NCBI RefSeq assembly: GCF_944384735.1
Contig: NZ_CALWUN010000009.1
Location: 1-47,088 of the forward strand
DNA length: 47,088 nt
Reading direction: 5' to 3'
From: an uncultured Agathobaculum sp.
GTDB taxonomy: Bacteria; Bacillota; Clostridia; Oscillospirales; Butyricicoccaceae
The position numbers and the translations under genes are program-made. The notes beneath the pieces are model-generated. The model was given only the letters and a program-made list of their open reading frames with translations, had not been told where the DNA came from and did not search any database. Below are positions 42,044-47,088 of the stretch, piece by piece. Numbering within the stretch: the first letter of the stretch is position 1; each line of letters begins with the position of its first letter.

Positions 42044-43285
42044 ATGGCAGAACTATCCAGCGGAGCATTATATGAGATTCTGACCGGGTCGCTCAATCGC
42101 GTCAATGATCTGTTGGTGGGACACGGGGAACGGGTCGCCTATGGCGTGCTGGCCCTGCTGGAGCAGGACGGGCAGTTTTCCCAGGAGCAGATTTGCCAGA
42201 TCGTATGGACGGTGCTGTTCCACGATATGGGCAGCTTCCGGCGCACGGATACATGGAATCTGGTGCAGATGGAGAATGACCCCCGGAACGCACATTCCCT
42301 GTATGGATATGTATTTCTGAAAACGTTCTTCCCATTTTCCCATTTTACGCCGATCGTCCGGTACCACCACGCCAGCGAGGACATGATCGCGCAGGCACAG
42401 GTCTGCGACCAGATCCGGCGTGCAATCAAATACCTGCGCTGCATTGACGCCACCGACCTGTACAGCGTGCAGCATCCGAAGTGTGATAAAGCGGACATCC
42501 TTGCGTTTTATCGGGGACAGCTGAACCTGTTCGGCTTGGGGCATATACCGGATACGGCGATGCAGGCCGCGGTGACCGATACGACGGCGCATATCCATGA
42601 CCTGCTGAAAGAGCGGCTGATGCAGTGGACGCTGTCCGACATGGAAAAGCAGGCGCTGCTGCGGACGCTGGTGTGCGCAATGGACTTCCGGAGCCACTAC
42701 ACGGCGCTGCACTGCTCGATGATGGTGCAGGCAAGCGATATGCTGGCCGGTTATTGCGGACTGGATGAGGAGGACCTGCAAAACGTGCATATCGGCGCGA
42801 TTTTGCACGACCTTGGCAAGATCGCCATCCCGGCCGAGATATTGGAGGCGCCGGGCAGGCTGGATGGCCGCGTGTGGCAGATCATGCAGTCCCATGTGAT
42901 GCTGACGGAGGATATCCTGCAAGGGACGGTCAGCGATGAAGTTTTGCAGATCGCCGTGCGCCACCATGAGACGCTGGACGGCGCGGGTTACCCGCGCGGC
43001 CTGTGCGCCGCCGACCTGACGCTGCCGCAGCGCATTGTGGCGGTGGGCGATATCGTCAGCGCCCTGTCCGAGCAGCGGAGCTACAAGCCGGCGTTCCCGC
43101 TGGAGGAAGTGATGCAGATCCTGCACCGCATGGGGGAGGCGGGCAAGCTCTGTCCGTATGTGCTGAAAGTGCTGGAAGAGCACCAGCGGACAATTTATCA
43201 CGCTGTATTGCTGGAAGGCGAACATACGGCCGCGGCATTTGAACATATCTATGAGGAATTTTACCGTTTGCTGGATGAAAAATAG
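42044..43285 (+). CDS. HD-GYP domain protein, probable cyclic-di-GMP phosphodiesterase
   Basis: A 413-residue protein from ATG 42044, six bases after AAGGAAG; ATG 42038 abuts that site. The C-terminal half is an HD-GYP domain: metal ligands in ILHDLGKIAIP (His255, Asp256), QSHVMLTEDI and VRHHETLDGAGYPRGL, with GYP at 316-318. The N-terminal half has a second, poorer HD-like stretch (VLFHDMGSFRRTDTWN, then VRYHHASED). HD-GYP enzymes break cyclic-di-GMP to pGpG or GMP. It follows the HDOD gene and precedes a GGDEF/EAL gene, so three signalling genes of this kind are clustered. Confidence 0.9.
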   Translation: MAELSSGALYEILTGSLNRVNDLLVGHGERVAYGVLALLEQDGQFSQEQICQIVWTVLFHDMGSFRRTDTWNLVQMENDPRNAHSLYGYVFLKTFFPFSHFTPIVRYHHASEDMIAQAQVCDQIRRAIKYLRCIDATDLYSVQHPKCDKADILAFYRGQLNLFGLGHIPDTAMQAAVTDTTAHIHDLLKERLMQWTLSDMEKQALLRTLVCAMDFRSHYTALHCSMMVQASDMLAGYCGLDEEDLQNVHIGAILHDLGKIAIPAEILEAPGRLDGRVWQIMQSHVMLTEDILQGTVSDEVLQIAVRHHETLDGAGYPRGLCAADLTLPQRIVAVGDIVSALSEQRSYKPAFPLEEVMQILHRMGEAGKLCPYVLKVLEEHQRTIYHAVLLEGEHTAAAFEHIYEEFYRLLDEK

Positions 43286-43344
43286 GCCGCACACCGCCCG
43301 GCCGGGGCAGGGTCGACCCAATGGGACGCGCAGGGGGAATGCGT

Positions 43345-46300
43345 ATGAATACAATGTGGGAATTTTTTAAAGAGCTGGGCGAATTGGTTTATGTGTCCGA
43401 AGTGCAAACCAATGCGCTGGTCTATATGAACGCCAACCTGCGCAATGCGTTGGGGTATGAATCACATCTGGCCTATTGCGGGAAAAAGTGCCATGCGGTT
43501 TTGCAGGGCAGCGATACGCCATGCTCCTTTTGCAACAACCAGGGCCTGCGGGAAGGGGAGTACGCCACCCGGGTGAGCCATAACGCGCTGCAGGGCCGCG
43601 ATCTGCTGACCAAGGACTGTCTGGTCACGCTGGACGGGAAGAAGTACCGTATCGAGATGGCAATGGATATGGCGACCCAGTGGAAGGTACAGTCCTCGGC
43701 GTTTACCGCGCGCAGCGGGGCAATCCTCAACGGCTGCCTGCAGCAGGTGTTTTCCACCACCAGCCCGGAAGAGGCGCTGATGCGGATGCTGGCCTATATC
43801 GGCAAAACGCTGCTTTGCGACCGCGTCTATATTTTCGAGTTCCGCGGCGCGAACCGGATGGACAACACCTATGAGTGGTGCGCCAAGGGCGTGGAGCCGC
43901 AAAAGGAGCTGCTGCAGGATGTTTCGACCGACAGCGTCGCCCGGCTGCTCCGCCTGTTTGAGCACGACCGCGTCAGCGTACTCCGGGCGGTCGACGAGAT
44001 CAGCGACACCGATCCGGCAGAGCATGCCTTTTTCAAATCCCTGCACATCTCCTCGTTTGCCGCCGGGCCGATCCGGAGCGACGGCAAGCTGGCTGGGTTT
44101 GTCGGGGTGGACGAGCCGAACAAGAATATGCTGGGGCTGCTGCAGCCGCTGCTGGAAGTGATCGGTTTTTTCGTCGCTTCGCTGTTCAAGCGGCGCGCGC
44201 TGCTCCAGCACCTGCGCGAAATGAGCTTTCACGACCAGCTGACAGGCGCGTACAACCGGAATGCGCTGGCGGAATACTGCGATCATTCCCCGATGCACGC
44301 GGTGGGCGTAATTTACTGCGATATCACAGGGCTGAAGCATGTCAACGATGTATTTGGCCATGTACAGGGCGACCGGATGATCCGCCACTGTTACGAGCTG
44401 ATCAGCGAGCAGCTGGATACCGACCTGGTCTACCGCACGGGCGGCGATGAATTTGTCATCCTGTACCCGAATTACAGCAGGAAGGCGTTCCTAAAGCAGG
44501 TGCAGCTGTTGCACCGGCTGATCCAGCAGGATGATTACCATATCGCGGTCGGCCATGTCTGGTCGGACCGACAGCCACTGATTTTGGATAAGCTGATCGC
44601 GCAAGCCGATCAAAACATGTACGCGAACAAAAGGGACTATTATACTTGGCAGCGCATGACAAAGGAGGACGGGAGGAGCAATATGACGCAACCGGTACAG
44701 TATGGGGCGGCGGAAGAAAAAAGTGAATTCCAACGGTTTTTGGAAAACACCTATTACGACATGGAGTTTGTGTTCCAGTCCATGTCGCAGCAAAATTCTT
44801 CCAGCTACTTCTATTTTGGCGACATGCAGAAAGACATGTTCTATATTTCGGATAATATGCGGCAGGATTTTGGTTTCCAAAGCAACGTGGTGAACGGGCT
44901 GTTCCGCCTGTGGTCGCAGCGCATCAGCACGCCGGAATTTCAGGATATTTTCTGGCAGGATATTTCCGCGATGCTGCGCGAAAAGCGCGAGTCGCACGAG
45001 CTGCGCTATCAGGTGCGCGATGTCAACGGCAATATTAAATGGATTCATTGCTACGGCATTATGAAATGGAACGAGGATAAAAGCGCGCCGCTGTTCTTCT
45101 CCGGCCGCATCTCGCACCAGGATAACAACTTTGTCGTCGACCCTGTGACCAATTTCCCGCGTGAGTACGCGGCGTTCAGCCAGCTCAATGAGATCAACCG
45201 TAAAGGGGAAAAAACCGTGGTGGTCGGCTTCAGCCTGAACAGCATCACGGAGATCAACAGCACCAAGGGGCGCGCCTATGCCGACCGCCTGCTCAAGAAT
45301 ATCTCGGATAAGCTGACGGAAATGCTGTCGTGGAAGATGAGCTTCCACCGTCTGGAGGGCATGCGCTGCATGGCGGTCGTCAACGCCATGTGCATGGAGC
45401 CGAAGGAAGACGTGGTGCAGCAGATCCGTGAGATCATCGAAGAGGGTTATGAGTCGATGGGCATTTCCGTGCGCAATGCATGCTCCTTTGGCGTGATGGA
45501 ATACCCTTGCGAGGATATGGCGCCGGAGGACGTGGTGGAAAACATCATTGCGCTCATCCGCATCGCCAAGCAGGACACCGACCAGCCGTTCATGGAATAT
45601 TCTGTGGACAACCTCAAGCGCATCAAAAAGATGTCCAACATGGTGCTCGCGCTGGGCGAGGACGTGATGCACGACATGGAGAATTTCCGCGTGGTGGTGC
45701 AGCCGGTGGTCGCGGCGCAGACCGGCAAGGTGATTGGCGGCGAGGTGCTGCTGCGCTGGCAGTTTGAAGGGCGGGATATTTCGCCCGGTATTTTCATCCC
45801 GATTTTGGAAAAGAACAGTATGATCCACATTGCGGGGCGCTGGGTGTTCGAGCAGGCGGTGCGCAACTGCCTGCAGATGCTGACCTATAACCCGGATTTC
45901 TACCTCACGTTCAATATCAGCCTGCATCAGCTGTCGGATACCGAGCTGCTGGACTTCATGCAGCAGACGCTGGATAAGTACCACCTGCCGGGTTCGCATC
46001 TGGTGGCGGAATTGACCGAGAGCTGTCTGGATGAGCAGCCGGAAAAGCTGGAGCAGCTGGTGGAGCATTGCAGCAAGCTGGGCATGCGTATCGCACTGGA
46101 CGACTTCGGCAGCGGCTATTCCTCGCTGCGTATGCTGCTGCAATATCCGTCCAGCATCATCAAGCTGGACCGCTCGCTCCTGCAGGAAATCACCGAATCG
46201 GATGAGAAAATGCATTTTATCGGCAGTATCGTCTATGCATGCCACCAGTTCGGCAAAAAGGTGTGCATGGAGGGCGTCGAGCGGGAGGACCAGAACACCA

Positions 46301-46410
46301 TTATCCGCGACACCGGTTGTGATATGATCCAAGGGTTTTATTATTACCGGCCGATGGAGCTGTCGGCGCTACACCGTTTGCTGAGCGGTGCGCCGGATGA
46401 AGTACAATAA
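43345..46410 (+). CDS. PAS-GAF-GGDEF-PAS-GGDEF*-EAL cyclic-di-GMP protein
   Basis: About 1021 residues from ATG 43345, six bases after AGGGGGA. An N-terminal PAS-like part holds four close cysteines (CGKKCHAVLQGSDTPCSFCN), followed by a GAF-like domain (120-285). The first GGDEF domain has an intact GGDEF (366-370), with Leu where the R of the RxxD inhibition site should be. Then come a PAS domain, a degenerate GGDEF copy (600-750, EG-RC instead of GGDEF) and an EAL domain (765-1010): EVLLRW (Glu800), ELTESCLDE, DDFGSGYSSL, KLDRS and EGVE. Both making and breaking cyclic-di-GMP look possible. A strong internal start at 44683 could yield the second half alone. Confidence 0.9.
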   Translation: MNTMWEFFKELGELVYVSEVQTNALVYMNANLRNALGYESHLAYCGKKCHAVLQGSDTPCSFCNNQGLREGEYATRVSHNALQGRDLLTKDCLVTLDGKKYRIEMAMDMATQWKVQSSAFTARSGAILNGCLQQVFSTTSPEEALMRMLAYIGKTLLCDRVYIFEFRGANRMDNTYEWCAKGVEPQKELLQDVSTDSVARLLRLFEHDRVSVLRAVDEISDTDPAEHAFFKSLHISSFAAGPIRSDGKLAGFVGVDEPNKNMLGLLQPLLEVIGFFVASLFKRRALLQHLREMSFHDQLTGAYNRNALAEYCDHSPMHAVGVIYCDITGLKHVNDVFGHVQGDRMIRHCYELISEQLDTDLVYRTGGDEFVILYPNYSRKAFLKQVQLLHRLIQQDDYHIAVGHVWSDRQPLILDKLIAQADQNMYANKRDYYTWQRMTKEDGRSNMTQPVQYGAAEEKSEFQRFLENTYYDMEFVFQSMSQQNSSSYFYFGDMQKDMFYISDNMRQDFGFQSNVVNGLFRLWSQRISTPEFQDIFWQDISAMLREKRESHELRYQVRDVNGNIKWIHCYGIMKWNEDKSAPLFFSGRISHQDNNFVVDPVTNFPREYAAFSQLNEINRKGEKTVVVGFSLNSITEINSTKGRAYADRLLKNISDKLTEMLSWKMSFHRLEGMRCMAVVNAMCMEPKEDVVQQIREIIEEGYESMGISVRNACSFGVMEYPCEDMAPEDVVENIIALIRIAKQDTDQPFMEYSVDNLKRIKKMSNMVLALGEDVMHDMENFRVVVQPVVAAQTGKVIGGEVLLRWQFEGRDISPGIFIPILEKNSMIHIAGRWVFEQAVRNCLQMLTYNPDFYLTFNISLHQLSDTELLDFMQQTLDKYHLPGSHLVAELTESCLDEQPEKLEQLVEHCSKLGMRIALDDFGSGYSSLRMLLQYPSSIIKLDRSLLQEITESDEKMHFIGSIVYACHQFGKKVCMEGVEREDQNTIIRDTGCDMIQGFYYYRPMELSALHRLLSGAPDEVQ
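44661..44685 (+). promoter_or_regulatory. Internal ribosome site and start codon inside the GGDEF/EAL gene
   Basis: AAAGGAGG (44661-44668) and GGGAGGAG (44671-44678) precede an in-frame ATG at 44683 (residue 447), exactly at the junction between the first GGDEF domain and the second PAS domain. A separate product of about 575 residues (PAS-degenerate GGDEF-EAL) could be made from it. Confidence 0.6.
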
Positions 46411-46416
46411 CCGGGA

Positions 46417-46442
46417 GGCGGCCGCGGGAGCGGCCGCCTTTT
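46417..46442 (+). terminator. Rho-independent terminator of the GGDEF/EAL gene
   Basis: A perfect 9-bp stem GGCGGCCGC / GCGGCCGCC with loop GGGA, followed by TTTT, seven bases after the stop codon. Confidence 0.9.
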
Positions 46443-46568
46443 CGTTTGGGTGCAGGATAAACGCGCCCCGGACCATAGTCCGGGGCGGTAGAGGTGGGAC
46501 GGCATTGCTGTCCGTCGGGGGAAACGTGGCACAGGCTGACGGGACGTAAGGCGAGGCCAAAGTTGGAT
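46443..46568. other. Noncoding region with a strong hairpin
   Basis: No gene is seen. CGCCCCGGAC (46464-46473) pairs perfectly with GTCCGGGGCG (46478-46487) around CATA, and a second smaller dyad GGAC...GTCC follows near 46498-46514. A small RNA or a second terminator is possible. Confidence 0.35.
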
Positions 46569-46617
46569 AAAAAAACAGGTGCCCTTATGCTTAATATACC
46601 ATAAGGGCACCTGTTTT
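46569..46617 (-). terminator. Terminator of the tRNA-Leu unit
   Basis: On the - strand, AAAACAGGTGCCCTTAT pairs with ATAAGGGCACCTGTTTT (17 bp), followed by a run of seven T. It begins right at the CCA end of the tRNA-Leu(CAG) gene. Confidence 0.92.
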
Positions 46618-46702
46618 GGTGCGGATGGGGGGACTTGAACCCCCACGTCCTTGCGAACACTAGCACCTGAAGCTAGCGCGTCTGCCATTCCGCCACATCC
46701 GC
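46617..46702 (-). tRNA. tRNA-Leu (anticodon CAG)
   Basis: Reads on the - strand from 46702. The acceptor stem GCGGATG pairs with CATCCGC; the D region is TGGCGGAATGGCAGACG; the anticodon stem is CTAGC/GCTAG with loop TTCAGGT, giving CAG; a long variable arm (class II) and the T arm GGGGGTTCAAGTCCCCC follow. The 3' CCA is encoded (46617-46619). Leu codon CUG would be read, the favoured Leu codon in this GC-rich genome. Confidence 0.95.
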
Positions 46703-46731
46703 ATATTTTATTGTTTTATATCGTGAGAAGG

Positions 46732-46816
46732 TGGTGCGAGTGACGGGACTTGAACCCGTACGTCGATTGACACACGCCCCTCAAACGTGCCTGTCTACCA
46801 GTTCCAGCACACTCGC
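46732..46816 (-). tRNA. tRNA-Leu (anticodon GAG)
   Basis: Reads on the - strand from 46816. The acceptor stem GCGAGTG pairs with CACTCGC; the D region has TGGAACTGGTAGACAGG; the anticodon loop TTGAGGG gives GAG; the variable arm is long and the T arm is ACGGGTTCAAGTCCCGT. CCA is encoded (46732-46734). It lies 29 bases upstream of the other tRNA-Leu and shares its promoter. Confidence 0.95.
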
Positions 46817-46860
46817 ATTCTCTTTTGCGTCGTGTCGCATCACTGTCAGCGACAGATAAT

Positions 46861-46889
46861 ATTATAGCATGCAGTTCTGGTTTTGTCAA
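46861..46889 (-). promoter_or_regulatory. Consensus sigma-A promoter of the tRNA-Leu pair
   Basis: On the - strand TTGACA (46889-46884), exactly 17 bases, TATAAT (46866-46861): a perfect match in both boxes and spacing, as expected for stable RNA. The first tRNA begins 45 bases after the -10 box. Confidence 0.92.
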
Positions 46890-46952
46890 CAAATTTTGTC
46901 GAAACAGTGGGGCGCAGGCATGTATTTTTTCGTGGGTCAGCGCAGGGAAAAG

Positions 46953-46988
46953 AAAAGCACTGTGTTTCGTTTGAAACCAGTGCTTTTT
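46953..46988. terminator. Bidirectional terminator
   Basis: AAAAGCACTG (46953-46962) pairs with CAGTGCTTTT (46978-46987), with an inner GTTTC/GAAAC extension; a T-run is on each side. It would end a transcript coming from the right, or one reading out of the window to the right. Confidence 0.8.
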
Positions 46989-47006
46989 CCTGCCTCAGTA
47001 CAAGTT

Positions 47007-47088
47007 TGTGGGTGTAAATGTCAATGAAAAAGTGAGCCAGGCGCTCATGAATTTTTGAGCCAGCAACGCTCATAAAAAAGTGAGCCAC
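47007..47088. repeat. Short terminal repeats, possible edge of an IS21-type element
   Basis: TGAGCCA occurs three times (47033-47039, 47056-47062, 47081-47087) at 23- and 25-base spacing, each after an A- or T-run. CGCTCAT occurs twice between them (47042, 47067), making inverted GCTCA/TGAGC pairs. The stretch starting TGTGGGTGTAAATGTCAATG ahead of them resembles the multiple-repeat ends of IS21-family elements. The body would lie beyond the window, so this is tentative. Confidence 0.4.

Noticed and set aside
39240-42068. A 942-codon open frame on the - strand across cheD, cheV and the HDOD gene
   Set aside because: It mirrors genes with clear protein families on the + strand, has no family features, and arises because GC-rich codons leave few stops on the other strand.
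47007-47088. CRISPR array
   Set aside because: Repeats are only seven bases, with 16-18-base gaps containing related sequence; no unique spacers.

Overview
The window is a GC-rich flagellar and chemotaxis locus from a motile, low-oxygen Gram-positive bacterium. The best guess is Clostridia, perhaps a gut Oscillospirales-type lineage. This rests on the Firmicute gene order (flgB-flgC-fliE to flhA, then the motility sigma factor, flgF/flgG, cheC, cheD, cheV), a FliY in place of FliN, the cheC/cheD/cheX phosphatases, SLH-type surface anchoring, a YjfB motility peptide and clear AGGAGG ribosome sites with many GTG/TTG starts. Almost everything reads on the + strand. Only one lipoprotein gene and two tRNA-Leu genes are on the - strand.

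Layout. 1-7.98 kb: the end of fliD, then a consensus housekeeping promoter lying across the fliD stop codon and driving fliS, a fliT-like chaperone gene, a membrane-anchored C39 cysteine peptidase, an FtsE-like ATPase without a permease, a chemoreceptor and an overlapping hemerythrin. A cheX-like phosphatase and a CheY-like regulator follow. 8-15.7 kb: separate 'late' units (a G5/3D-domain cell-wall protein, yjfB, a dCache chemoreceptor and a three-SLH surface protein), each preceded by a sigma-28-like site of the form TTAN-N15-GNCGATAW. The reverse-strand lipoprotein is in this stretch. 15.9-41.9 kb: the main hook-basal-body/export/motor/chemotaxis operon from a sigma-A promoter: flgB flgC fliE fliF fliG fliH fliI fliJ fliK flgD, a TIGR02530-type gene, flgE flbD motA motB fliM fliY cheY fliO fliP fliQ fliR flhB flhA fliA flgF flgG cheC cheD cheV and an HDOD-domain gene. 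42.0-46.4 kb: an HD-GYP protein and a large GGDEF/EAL protein, both for cyclic-di-GMP. 46.4-47.1 kb: terminators, tRNA-Leu(CAG), tRNA-Leu(GAG), their promoter, and short repeats that may be the edge of an insertion sequence.

How it works together. The main operon builds the basal body, export gate, hook and motor and ends by making FliA, which would then switch on the late units. Chemoreceptor signalling is read out at a FliM/FliY switch, and three kinds of CheY-P phosphatase are encoded (CheX-like, FliY, CheC). The cyclic-di-GMP genes at the right end probably couple motility to a sessile state. No cheA, cheW, cheB, cheR, fliL, flhF, flhG or PilZ gene is seen in this window.

Most unusual points: the peptidase plus permease-less ATPase pair inside a flagellar operon; a FliY that has lost the usual N-terminal CheY-binding peptide but carries two near-identical copies in its linker; a hemerythrin gene overlapping the receptor gene in another frame; a strong internal start inside the GGDEF/EAL gene; and a base-composition mosaic in fliD and flgE over the surface-exposed parts.
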